From NCBI GenBank assembly GCA_949775045.1, contig OX459096.1, forward strand, positions 41,146,959 through 41,210,958: a stretch of 64,000 bases of DNA, written 5' to 3'. Origin of the DNA: Metridium senile. Its lineage: Eukaryota; Cnidaria; Anthozoa; Actiniaria; Metridiidae. The notes under the pieces were generated by a model that was not told the DNA's origin, did no database searches, and saw only the letters and a list, made by a program, of their open reading frames with translations. Positions 23,114 through 35,556 of the stretch are shown in pieces. The position numbers were made by a program, and so were the translations under genes. How positions within the stretch are numbered: the first letter of the stretch is position 1; each line of letters starts with the position of its first letter.

Positions 23114-24774
23114 ATGGCTGGATCTTCAAAGGAGGACCCTGATAAAATATTTGAGATGAATATTGAAGGAGAATTGCGAAAAAAAGATGGACAAATACAA
23201 ATTAGATTAGCTGTTGTACAATTATCTATTCTTTTATTTCGGTAAACAAACTAACAAATATAATCACACCAAGAAATCAGTATCAAACAAGCAAGAAAAC
23301 AAAGAAAATTGAACAATAAGTTTTCAATATTAATCTACCCCCTTTAAATTCAACATCAATCATAATAAGGCCTTGTCTCTGTTTTAATTTTTCTACAGTA
23401 GTCAATTTTGTGTTTTTTTTATAAATCCTACATTTACAGAGCAAGGGGTAAAGGTTGTCAGTTGAAGTTTAATGGTTTCAAGGCATATCTCCAATATTAT
23501 GAGAAAATTATCGCTGTAAAAAAAACACTGAATAATAAGCATATACCCACCTGACAAAATATACAAACTTAAGAAAAGCATTAGATATTATTGAAATAGT
23601 AAATCATAGTACAAATTATCATTAAAATTATCATTATTTAATTGTAACAACTATTCCTATTATTGTAAAAAGTAAGATGTTCTAACATTAACTATATTGT
23701 CTTCTCGTGAGTCACATTTATCATGGCACTCTCTAATTGTAAAGTTTGTGTGTGTGTGTGTTCGTTTCTCTATGTTGTTAGTTATTAATAAAAAACAAAA
23801 ACAATAAGCTTACAAAGCAAAAAGAAGGAAGGAAAGCAAGAAAGTAATAAAAAGGTCAAGAGGTAAAGAAAGAAAGAAAGAACACTAAAGCAAAGAAAAA
23901 CAAAATAACAAATAAATTATATATTCCCTTTTAAAGTGTCACAAATAAGTTTTTTTTATCAAATTCTATGTATGCAAGGAATGGGGATCATGTTACAAAA
24001 ATCTCAAGCAAAACATTGATTATAAAAGGTCCAATACAAGATACAATTCAATTATCTATAAATTGCAGCAATGGCTTACAGCACTATAGAAGTTACTTTT
24101 TGGTAGATAAAAAAAACCAAATTGTTACAAGATATACTATAGAAAAGCTTGTCTGTTTTGTTTTAAGTTAGGAGAGAGTCTGCATATTTTACATATGATA
24201 ACCTTAATGTAGTAAATCTGTGTAAGCTATCTGGGGAAGCGATATTTGATACCATCAATGACATAGTATACACAGAGTACACAGGGTTAAAATGGTTAAA
24301 ACAACAATTTACGATCGAATCCATGATCGAATTGACACAAATTCAGAGTTCTTCAAATTAAAAAATAATAAAAAAAAATAAAAACGCAACGCAACGCAAC
24401 GCAACAAAACACACCACACCAACCCCAAATTAATCAAATGAAAACAAACCCATAAAACTCAACAACAAAAATAACAACAACAAAACATTAACAACAAAAA
24501 GCAACATAGCTAGCACACCAGCTCGCTTCTGAAATTTCATTTTTTAAATTGAGCAATTGCAATAGTGACTGTTAATCACTTATTTTTTCGTTATTCAAAT
24601 TTTTTTTATAAGTTCCAAACTCCAATTGTGAGGTGCAAAAGAGCTGTGCAGAATTTACCAGAATTGTTATCATATATTGTTTGCAATAATTGTAACAAAG
24701 ACATTCCACGAACTCTAAGAATCACAATCAATGGATACCGTAAAATACCACAGCTTAAAAAAACATTGCCCTAG
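23114..24774 (+). CDS. Candidate multi-exon gene of unknown family (weak model)
   Basis: I do not recognise this. An ATG at 23114 opens a frame beginning MAGSSKEDPDKIFEMNIEG that ends at a plausible donor (CG|GTAAAC at 23241). A good acceptor (CATTTACAG, ending at 23439) leads in phase to a second exon at 23440-23554 that continues KGCQLKFNGFKAYLQYYEK before a TGA, giving an 80-aa product as read. Two further open stretches of non-repetitive, protein-like composition follow: 23968-24171 (contains KTLIIKGPIQDTIQLSINC) and about 24610-24774 (contains YIVCNNCNKDIPRTL, with a CxxC). The joins to these last two lack good splice consensus. It could be one short gene, a longer gene whose joins I misread, or a decayed insertion. 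No domain is claimed. Confidence 0.3.
24383..24406 (+). repeat. (CGCAA)n short microsatellite
   Basis: Four tandem copies of CGCAA followed by A/C-rich low-complexity sequence up to about 24510. Confidence 0.85.
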
Positions 24775-26280
24775 CTGATCAGAAACTGGGATAGTTTACC
24801 ATTATATCTCTAAATCAAAATGCACAGACTTAGCTCTTGAGACATTTATATGTCCAAAGCTAGACAGTTCTACTTAGAGAAAGTAATTATAAAATTATTT
24901 ACATAAACTTTGGATGACTTAAATGATGTTTTGATTCTACAAATGTTGTTATGGTTAGCAAATGCCAATTTAAGAAGATTTCGTTTATATTTTGAAAGAT
25001 CGTATCGTAATATAAAACGATGAAGTAAATCACGGTTTAAACTTCCTAATTTGCTCCATTAAATGGGTATTCACAATGCAGGGATACTATAGTCAAATAG
25101 TGTCAAATATCTCACAAAAGGTGATCAACAACTGTTATAATCTTCATTTGTTTGTCTTGCGGTTAGGAATGTGACGAGCTGAATGAGAACAAAAATAAAA
25201 GTATACTCTTTGTAAGGCTATTAATGAAAACTGTTTTTGTAAATCCAAATTAACTCAATTTCCATACTTCTATTGAATTTCATTGGACTCTTGAAATAAC
25301 ATTAACAAATATCCCCAGGGGTATAGTGGGATTAATTTATTAACATAATCGACAAACATACGGCCACAGTACAAACATATTAAAGCCTGCAGATATCGAC
25401 GAGTTTGCTTCAAAAATATTCCACATTACTATTATCGACCGATGCAAACTACACAACCAAACAAAAAACACAAAATCAATCAACGATGGATATAACCCTA
25501 GGGCAATCGACACATTTACAATTAGACTAGATTTACAATCTACATTAATTGAAGTACAAATGTTTCTTACAATAAAAGCGAGACATTTCTGATGTGATTT
25601 CGATAAGAAATAGAGAATGTACTAAAAGTTTTAGTATAAAACAGTCGAGGAAACAGATATAGTTTTGGTGTTGTGATACGCGTCGTTTGTCGGGCATTCA
25701 TTTCAAACGCCAACGCAAATTACATTTCGATTGTGTACAAGTATTGTGTATTTACTAAAAGGAAAGTTCACGCAACAGCACACATTTCCACGATGCAATC
25801 TTGTGATGATGTTTTTATTCTAAGACGTTACGGTTCACGAGACGACTGCGTTAGATCCACAGTTAGTATATCATTAGCGTCAAACAACAGGTCACGATAC
25901 GTACGCGGGAAAATGACATGACATCTATCGCCGGTCACAATTATTTCTGTCACATACTGATACACTTTAAAACGTGACATTTCCGTCAAAAATGTCCACT
26001 TTAAAAATCACTGCCTTGAGCAATAAATACAAAAACACATAAAATGTGATTATGTATTTTATAAAATGATTTCGAGCGCAGGAATCGAGTATTTTGTTGA
26101 AGAGAATTGATGTTGAGCCTACAATGTCTACAGCTGATTTGAGATCACTTCTCAAAATAGATGTTTCCATATAAGGATGTTAAAAATAAGCCCTTTGAGT
26201 GATAATGCTCAATCGCTCCCCATTGGCTGGATATTTTGGTTGTTTTGACTAATTGTCTGTGTTGATAAATACCCATCGAC
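24775..26280. other. Intergenic DNA, nothing recognised
   Basis: No coding region or repeat with clear ends is seen. The open frame at 25673-25921 lies upstream of the KLF gene but resembles no family. The stretch probably contains distal regulatory sequence of the KLF gene, which the sequence alone cannot show. Confidence 0.4.
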
Positions 26281-26281
26281 G

Positions 26282-26533
26282 ATTGGTCTATTTGTCATGT
26301 ATTGTCCAATCACAAGGTGCAGATTGAAATCACAATTAAATACAGCACGTACCCAATGGAACTTTCGGCCCGCTCTAATTTCCGCCATTGATTTGAGCGT
26401 CGGGGAAGTGCATGACACTACGAATACCAAGTGTTTTGTGAGCTACAGATTATATATCTGCCAAATTCCAGCGCTGCACTGGGCCGTAGTCCACTTTCAC
26501 TGGTGCACTCACTCGCTCTGTTCTTTCTTCACT
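26282..26533 (+). promoter_or_regulatory. Probable promoter and 5' UTR of the KLF6/7-like gene
   Basis: CCAAT-type elements occur in both orientations at 26282-26286 (ATTGG) and 26306-26310 (CCAAT), with further CCAATGG at 26354. They lie within 260 bp of the start codon at 26534. The leader is less AT-rich than its surroundings. No TATA box was noticed at a canonical position. Confidence 0.4.
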
Positions 26534-27578
26534 ATGGATCTTCAATCAAGTATACCTTCTTCTACGATATTTGTAGAGTTGCAAACAGTTCACGATACAG
26601 GTTATTTCTATTCTTTACCTTCACTAGAGGACGATTGGGCACAGGTAACGTTTGTTTTGTATGTCTTACTATAATAATACTACTACTACTGCAGTCGCTG
26701 CACGAGGTCTAAGTTTGTTGATTACCACAAGTTAGCTACTATTGCTATAAAGTTGCACGGCAACTGTTTGTCAAACTGTTTCACTTTCTATTCGATAATC
26801 AATCTTTGACATTGTTGTTTTTCAGACAAGACTTGAAATGGATCGATATTTGTGTCCAGAACCCAATGCAGTAGAAAACAAAGAATCAAATTTAGGAACT
26901 CCAACACCTTGGAATGAATTTCTATTACCGTTTGACGAGACTACATTTCCTTTCGGAGACGATTGGGACTTAAAGCCTATTGACTTCAATACATCGCCAC
27001 ATTCACTGCCAACTGTACCGACTGTTATGCCCGATACACCAACTGAACCAAAGCAACAGTGTGTAGAGCTTACGGTAAAACCATTAAAGATCAAGTTACC
27101 TATCCACGTTTCTGGGGATCTCAGGGTCTCTAAACCCGTTTTACCGTTAACTCCACCGAGCTCACCGGAGTCCCCTATTCCTTCAATCGTAAGTCAACAA
27201 CGGGTAGCGCGGCCTGTGTCGCGTGGACCCCGCACTAAAGGTAATAGTAATGCAGGAGTAGCAGCAGCTAACACTAGTAGGCCTAGCAGCCCGAAGGACG
27301 GTGCCGAAAGCAAGCGCAGAGTACACCGATGCGACTTCAGTGGCTGTCGCAAAGTATACACTAAAAGCTCACATCTAAAAGCTCATCAACGCACTCATAC
27401 TGGAGAGAAACCGTACAAATGTTCGTGGGAAGGTTGTAATTGGCGGTTCGCTCGCTCTGATGAACTTACTCGCCATTATCGAAAACACACTGGAGCTAAA
27501 CCATTCAAATGTGTGCATTGTGATCGATGTTTTTCAAGATCGGACCATCTAGCTTTACATATGAAGAGACATACATAA
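26534..27578 (+). CDS. Krueppel-like factor of the KLF6/KLF7 type, complete, two exons
   Basis: Sequence-specific zinc-finger transcription factor acting in the nucleus, expected to bind GC/CACCC boxes. Exons 26534-26644 and 26826-27578 (donor CAG|GTAACG, acceptor TTTTTCAG, phase 0) give 287 aa, close to human KLF6/7. The N terminus carries the KLF6/7 signature [14 protein letters not shown]...[10 protein letters not shown], followed by LEMDRYL. The middle has the conserved LTPPSSPES block (about residues 145-153) in a Ser/Pro-rich region. The C terminus has three C2H2 fingers (about 204-228, 234-258 and 264-286) with TGEKP and TGAKP linkers and KLF contact residues such as [10 protein letters not shown] and [10 protein letters not shown]; the protein stops one residue after the last finger. 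The two exons suffice for a full protein. A vertebrate-style split of the finger region is absent. Orthology to the KLF6/7 ancestor is well supported; no separate paralogue assignment is possible. Confidence 0.95.
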
Positions 27579-30500
27579 AAGCAACTCTACTAGACAAGAT
27601 ATTTTAATTTAGAATCCATCTCACAAACTTGCCATTGTGGAGAATTAGAATATTTCCATAAATAATTCAGAGTCGTGCACCCCAGGTGCATGGACGAGGC
27701 GCCGTGAACTCGTCATATGATATTCGTAACATATGATTCCAAAACAACGCGAAACGACGACAACCAAAAAGCAGCGTGGAATCTATGGATTTGCTGCTTT
27801 CTTTAGACCTTATTTGAATTGAGATTGATCGTGAGTTCACACTTCGTCTATGAGACAAGTGCAAAGCAGATTGTTTGCATACAAATGAGTTAGCGGAAGG
27901 AAAAAGAATATAGCTTAGTTGAATTATCCAATGTTCAATCAGAACGTAAAAAAGATATAGCAAGAAAAACTGAAAGAACTCTTAATACAGATGTATAGAG
28001 CACGACGAGCGAATTTGCTTCGAGTTCTTAGCCTGTCTAAAAAAACATATAATGACATGGTCCAATGATATGTATATATTCTAGACCAACAACAATGACC
28101 AAACTCCAAATCATTCAAATTCACACATAAAATAACATAAAGTATATAGAGTCAACTTGTAAATACATCCACTTACTAGACATACAAATTAATTGTATAT
28201 AAAAAATATTAAAATTGAAAAAGACTAAATACTTCGAGTCAGTCTTTGATTTCTTTGGAAAAAAGAGACTATTTTTCATGAATGTATTGTTCCAACGCTA
28301 ACCAGATGTCCTTTGATTCGAACTAAAAGGACGCTCTCTATGCGCTTCAAGTGCTCTTGCTTTAAAACTGATATTTTTTTCACGTGGATTTCATCTACTA
28401 TTTTTGGTATCCTTTTCATGAGTAAACTAGACACCTACATAAAAAAAAACCAAGCCAACAAGTCTTTTATTTGTGATCATTCACTTGTTGTTATTGCACT
28501 GGACATTTAGTGGTTTCCACAATAATTTATGGTTAAAACATATTCCTTTTCAGGGTATTTTCATTCTAAATACGTGTAGTGCCGTGAAAAAGGGTAATCG
28601 TTGAAATTTGAATTATTGGCATCCAATGAAAATACTAGCACCTAGAATACTTATTGAGCTTATTGTAGTTATATAACATCGACTATTTATTTGCACTGCC
28701 ATGACCTTTTCGAAAACGAAAAAGTGTTTTTCCTTTAAAATACCGTTTTGAAATTTGATCTATTTGTCGGATTGAAAGAATTAAAAGGTTAAAACGAAAA
28801 ATACTACACTTGTTTTTAAAATATCTAAAAGCTAGATCCGATTCTGAAAGTATATTTATAATCTTATAGACACAATACACGTTGAATGAATGAAATCGTT
28901 TCAAAGAGAATGCAGCGATAGAGATTTGCTGGCTGATGTTAATACAACCAGTTGAATGTTTCCAAAGCCGACGCCGCTGTGGAGGTATCGGCCTCTGAAT
29001 GGCAGTTCATTTAGCAGGCGATCACCTGCTCCGTCGTCATTAAAATTTAAACCATCATTCACTTTTTTCAAAAGCCATTTATCTCGAGAAATATTAAATA
29101 CGCTGATTAAAATAACAAATTCTATTAAGCTGATAGTCATAAAAAAGCGTATGGGGAATGAACGCTAGCGAACGGAGTTGTGGTAAAAGTATGGAACAGT
29201 GTGTTAGAATTTTAATATTATCGCGAAGAAGATTGCAGACTGATTGTAAATGTCAATTACTAAAAGGAATTGTACGCGTGTCAACAGTATTTGTAGTGAA
29301 TCACTATATCCTGGATATGCAAAAACATAATTCCTTCAGACGGTCGTACATTTGTAATGATCGACTCCTGCCAAGAATTGGTATTCCATATTCAAATTCA
29401 ATTCTAGTACTCCACTTAGTTTTATTTAATTTGTTACATTTTGTGAAATACTCCTTATTGTAGGGTTAAAATTTCAACAAATGTTTTCATAAATATTTAA
29501 CTGCAATTTGGCAAACATAAGTTGTAAACGAAAACCACAGAATGAAAATGAATTAAATATTTGGAAGGAAAAAGCCGGGATGCAATCCATAACAAACCCC
29601 CCGTGTGAATGATGTTTTCGTTTTTTATTTTTATTTTTGACATTTATAAACTGTACGATCGTAGATCAGCGTCGCGCCGCTTGCTTTTCAATGCTGGAGA
29701 GTCCATTCGCGATTGACCTATCAACCTTTGAGATGAATGAAATGGCATTTATTTTCCCACGCATTAATCCAATATATAAAGAAACAGCTTATAGACATAT
29801 AGATTTATTATACTCGTTATTGTTTTCGATGACTGTGTGAATACAGGGAGTCGATCAAGCGTGTCTACCTATTGAATATGCTAAATCGAGAATGTGTTAT
29901 TGAAAATGAACGACCTGAATATTATTAACACAACTAGAGCGTTCTAAGCCATGCTCTTGGGTCAATCAAGCGGAAATGGAAAGATTAGCAAGCCTTTAGT
30001 GTATAGTTAGACTTCAAAAAGGTCGCAGTGTTCACTATTGAAATCAATTTCAAAGAAACATTCTTGTTGCTGATTGATAAAATGCAGTGCGATTAGTATT
30101 TAAATGTGCAAGATCGTAATTTGTGTAATTCACCTAGCTTAGTTCATATAGTATATATTCCCCTCTATTAACTATGATTCCACGAATATTGAATAAACAG
30201 AAAACCATATAGCGGAACGTAAACAAGACTAGTATAGGAGAACAAAATAATACTAGCTATGTATTAAAAAACTACAAAAATATATTCGAATTTGTGTTGT
30301 AATTTTTAAGATCAAATCAAACATCTTGAAGAAAGTAAAAGCAAATTAAAAACTTCTTTGTTGACTAAAATTAATAAATTCAAACCAAACACTTTTTGAC
30401 AAACACTCAATAAGGACTTGAAATACTGATGCGCAAATGCCATCAAAGAGTTCCGAAAAGAAGCCGACGCAAAATTAGCCAATTCAAACGATTTCTTCTC

Positions 30501-33500
30501 AAGAAGAGCACACAAAGTCAATGTTACATAATAGTTAAATATAACCACTTGAATACTTAAGTGTATCATGCGTGAGGTACAAAAATGGGATTTGAAAGAG
30601 ACATTCCGTAACGTAGACATGAAGTATTAACCTTAAGTAACTAGACACGGAGTCAAGGAAAACTGTGTCGGTATTTGTATTTGTAAGGAAATAAATTAAG
30701 AAACAATGTACCGGTAATGTTAAAGTCTAAAGAATGCAGTACTTGAGTCTCGGACCATAGGTAACTATGCTCGGACGTTAGTTCTTTGTTTGAAGACAAC
30801 CATCAGTAAGTACAAGCTCTAGATAATGTGTTTATAAAGGTAGTGATAACTGGATAGTGAAAGAGTAAATGAAATGAAATGCAAATAAACAAACAGAGGT
30901 AACAAGTGCCATGCCTCATTATTTCCTGGAAAGCAAAACAAATTGTGAACTTCTACAGAGAATATAGATCATAACACTTTTGTCTTTTTCAAGGGCAGAC
31001 CCAGAAATTTGACAAGGGGGGTGAACTTCGATATCCTTTTGGCAGATAACGGCAGACAATGTGCCCGCTTTTCTTTGCTAAAATGGGACTTTATTGCAAA
31101 GTGAAAAGGTGAAAAGTCACCCAGTTCACCCCCCTCTGTTATTCTAAAAGATATAAGATTTGAAGCAAGGTTTTGACAAACTCTACATGATAGTTCAATT
31201 TCTGAGCTATCCATGATTTATGTGTCTATCACTATAAAGATATATATCAGTAGGAATATTTTTAATTCAATTAAAGCTATTCATGTATTTTATAATGACT
31301 ATAAATATTTACTTAACATATATGATGTTTTTCTAATGATATTAATAATATAAATATTGAATGAATTAATAATCAATGAGTAAGGTACAAAATCAAAGTT
31401 TTGAAAAGCTCAGTATATTGAGTTGCAATTCATGTATCTTATTGACAATAATGACAGAAATATTTACTATCTATTGATGTTGATGATATATAAATATTTA
31501 TTTATGAATATGTTAATAAGGAACTAAATGAAGAATTGTTTGGAATTAGAAATATTAAAACAAACAACAAATATTTATTGTAGTAAATAACAAATATTTA
31601 ATATATTACCTTGAAGATGAGATTTAAAACTACTACATAATTCCCTAAGTTTTCAGTTTGTCTATAGATATAGATAACACATTGATATAAAGTTGATATA
31701 AAGCACTTTAGTGAGTTAAATTGTGCGCTATGATTGGCTGCGAAGTGTTCTCAATAACTAGTGCATGATGCGTCACTTTGTTTGATTTTAACTACTGAGT
31801 ATTTTATAAAAGAAATAGCAAACTTGTCAGCAGTGCTCTGTCAGGTTAAAGAACACTTAGGAATTTTAAGAAGACTCTAGAAGTGCTGAGAAGCACTCCG
31901 CTACGCATCATGCTTCTCCTAACACTTCTCTCGTTTTCTTAGAACTCCCTAAGTTTTTCTCTTTCTTCATTACATTCTGCATTTCATCTCTGATTTCGTT
32001 TGTTTGAAATTTATTCTGCTCTGGCTAGTTCCAGAAAATGAATCAAAATACTAATGTTAAGTTAAGAACGTTGTAAACAGCTAAAATGGTAATGTATATA
32101 TTGTTCTTTTGTTTTGTCATATGTTATGTCTGCCACTATCAGCATGCTCTACCCAGGCACAGATTCCCTAGTGAGAATAGAAAAACACCTCTGCTCTTTA
32201 GATTAAAATATAACAACAATTTTTAATATTCTGCTTTCTTTTAAAGATAATCCAATTATAAACTTAAAGCTCCTTTTTTTTAAATATACTACATTTTTGT
32301 CTATGCAATCCATTGAAAACAGGTTTATGATGTAAAAAATGTTTGCAACAATATATTGTTGTATTTTATTCATTTGATATCAATACTGAAAAATATTGAA
32401 ATATGAAAATTTGCCAATTTTATTTGTTTCAATAATCTGCAGAATTCAAACATTTTGGACTGACGGTATTTTATGAGCTTTATTTTATATGTATATTTAC
32501 GTACACCAAATTGAAATGGCAAGAAATTTGAATAACAATAATTGCTGTATTACTTGTCTGGAATGATGAGGCATGTTTACATGTGAAGATCCTACTGTGT
32601 ATGAACATCAATTAAGCTAGCCAGTCAAGAACAATATTCAATTTTACAATATGTTACTTCGCATTGTCCAGAATTCAAGAATAAATAAACGAATGAATAA
32701 AAAAATAAATATATATATAAAAGTACATCAACTAAAAAATTGAAAACAAATATTACAATGATAAATAAACACAAACAACAAATGGTCAAAATAATTAAAT
32801 TATAAACAAATAAATAACAAACAAACATAATGATGATAACAGATGATATAAAATAATCGTTTTTTAGCATTTTTGACAAAAACTATATAATGAACAAACT
32901 GAAATGACTTGACTACTGAAAGCTGTTAGGTTATAGCAGGTGTTACCATACACAGGCTGAAAATTCTAAAATTATATTAATTTCATCTTTTAATTTTGAC
33001 TATTTGGCGTGAAACATAAGTGTGTTTTATTAAAAACAATTTGAAATTTTGTGATTTAAAAACTTCATCTGGTGTTTTTCTGGCACTTATTCCACAATTT
33101 CTCTATTATCATTTTTGTTCATTTTTCAGCTTTTTATCATATAATTTAAAAGTGAAATGATTTTCTTAAGGTTTGGACACCTGTTTAGAATGGTAATAAA
33201 ACTTGTGGCACCATGATGGTGAACAACAATATATCTGACTTTTGCAGTAATGAGAAACCATAATTATTATACTGTCTTATCAGGAGACAAAGCAGAGTTA
33301 AAACAATTTGAAGCAATCAAGATCTAGAATATGGTTAACTAGAAGTGAGCTGGTTGGTGACATTTTCAAGGAGCCACTTATAGGATTATTGTAATAAAAC
33401 CAAAAAAATCATTATTTTTGCATGAAATGTTTTTAGCATAATAATATTATGATCTTGAAAATTTTAGAAAGAATTGTTCCTAAAAAACAATTATGTATTT

Positions 33501-34700
33501 GAGATTAAGTCGGATTTTTCCCCCTTTTGACATCTGGAATACATCAAATGAATGAATCTGCTAAACATGCATTGTTGTCTGTTGTTCTCAGTAGTTTAGA
33601 AGACAATTCTCAACATATCTTGCATATGTTATAATTATGTTTTTCAATTATAATTATAACAAATGCAAAAAAATATTTCATATAGTACCATAGTAGTTTA
33701 GCTTGAAAGCTTGTTAGACAACAATTTTCAACATATGCATTAATTAAACGATTATTATAATTAAATAAATACTACTTTAATGCCATCTTCCTGTTTTTTC
33801 ATTTATTATTATAATCCTGATTTAAATATTTTTTTAGAATGGGACTAAAAAGAGCCCATATACTTTTATCTATATTTTTCTTCACCAACAGTCTCGTTTC
33901 CACATTTGAAAAATACAGAACTTATTAAAACATAATGAAAAAATATAATTATAAACATTTTTAATAGGATAGTGACCATTTAACTTTAACATTTAACAGT
34001 ACAATTCTGATATATAAAATATGCACAAATAGTCGTCAATTCAAATAAACCAAAGTAAGTAGATATTCATGGATTTGTAGAATTAATAAGTCTTTAGAGT
34101 TCAAAATAATGACTTCAATTAATGCTAAATATGATGAATTTAGAAGGTTGCATGTATAGACGACTTTCGTAAATGGCCACCACTAATTATCATAATTTTT
34201 AAAATTGATATTTTTTTTAGAAAAAAAAGCCATCATATGATAGACATTCACCATTACAATAACTTGTGACATTTGAGAAAAAAAAAAAAAAATTAAATTT
34301 GCAAGAAGCTATAAGAGTTTGAAAAACCAGAAAAACACCAAAACGAGGTATCAAAGGCCTCAGCAGAAAATTACATACAAATCTCTACATTTTTCATTGA
34401 GCATAACTTTGGTACTTTAGCCAGAGAATCAACACCTTCCAAACATGCCTATTTTCAGGTGGTTCTTTCATATGACAATGCTAAAATATTAAAATGTCTG
34501 TTTACTTGAAAAATCATTTTCCGGTATTTATGAAAGTGGTCTATTTGCTGGCAAAAAACTAGCTAGGTATGTGGACAATATATACGTCTACTGATAAAAT
34601 AGGTAGACCAAAGGTAGCCTAAGTTATGTATCAGTGATCTCATATCAGCCCAATAACAGAGTAACCTAGGGGAATATATGGTAATATCCTATACAAAATA
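27579..34700. other. Long gene-poor AT-rich stretch
   Basis: No coding gene was found in this ~7 kb. Its first part (27579 to perhaps 28240) is probably KLF 3' UTR, but no clear AATAAA was found there. The rest is AT-rich with small low-complexity tracts (around 31290-31610 and 32690-32850). The segment 31690-31980 shares words such as AAGAGTGCTTCTC, AACACTT and CCCTAAGT with the loop of the foldback at 40905-41150, hinting at another dispersed family. Open frames here (for example 28683-29463, 30312-30620 and 30969-31214) show no recognisable domain. Confidence 0.5.
34338..34546 (+). repeat. Dispersed repeat copy B
   Basis: Same family as 885-1173: shares CAAAGGCCTCAGCAG, ATTACATACAAATCTCTACA, CATGCCTATTTT and ATCATTTTCCGGTATTTATG in order, but has only one copy of the unit that is doubled in copy A, and a small internal deletion. 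Confidence 0.75.
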
Positions 34701-34707
34701 TGTATCA

Positions 34708-34923
34708 AACAGGTTCCCATTTAAATCTGTACTTTCCCATTTAAATCTGTATTTATGCAAATTGTGTTGATGTGTGCTAAATAAACAGATCAACCAATCA
34801 GAGTATATTATTTTATGAAGTGAACTTCTCTGATTGGTTGATCTGTGTGTTTAGCACACATCAACAAAATTTGCATAAATACAGATTTAAATGGGAAAGT
34901 ACATATTTAAATGGGAACCTGTT
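34708..34923. mobile_element. 216-bp palindromic MITE
   Basis: Arms of ~95 bp run from AACAGGTTCCCATTTAAA to TTTAAATGGGAACCTGTT and are almost fully complementary (shared blocks TTTATGCAAATT, TTGATGTGTGCTAAA, GATCAACCAATCAGAG). The whole element folds into one hairpin. No certain target duplication is seen. Confidence 0.85.
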
Positions 34924-35556
34924 ATTAATAATAAAAGTAAATGTTCTCACATGTGTGTCATGTTTTATTTTGACTACCGACTATTCAAAGTTCAAGTAAT
35001 ATATATTGAGATGTTTTTCTAAAATTTAGCGAAGGTAACATGTCTAGCATGAGAGCTACATGTAGCTTGGTAAATGCTAAAACTGAATCAGCCTCTAGTT
35101 GTCAAAATTACACATATGACCAGTCTCCCTCACAGCCGTTTTTAGTGTTGGGCTTCTTGTGTCCCTCATGACTCAACACTAACATTTTCAAAAGCTCTTA
35201 TTTTTCAAGATGTTTCCAATCTGACATGTTACTCAAGACCTAGCAGCTCTGTAATGGCTTTCAACTCAAGTTAAATGTTTCTGACTCATAAAAATCATTA
35301 AAATAATGTCTACCAGATGGTATATAAATGTACATTGTATATGATAAGTGGGGCCAGACTATAAGCAGATTTGCACCTCATGGATTCATCTGTTTGACTT
35401 GATGCAGCATTGCAATAAGACAGTCTAATACCATAAATATTTCACAGAATAATATAAAATTTATTGATCAGAAAACTTGGTTTAGAAAACTTGGTTTAAA
35501 CCAAAAAAACAACAAATTAATTTTGCAATTGAAATATCTAAATAACATTATACTAC

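Noticed and set aside
30969..31214. Minus-strand open frame beginning MDSSEIELSCRVCQ
   Set aside because: Isolated, no splice partners or recognised domain, and part of a gene-poor AT-rich stretch; too little support to call a gene.
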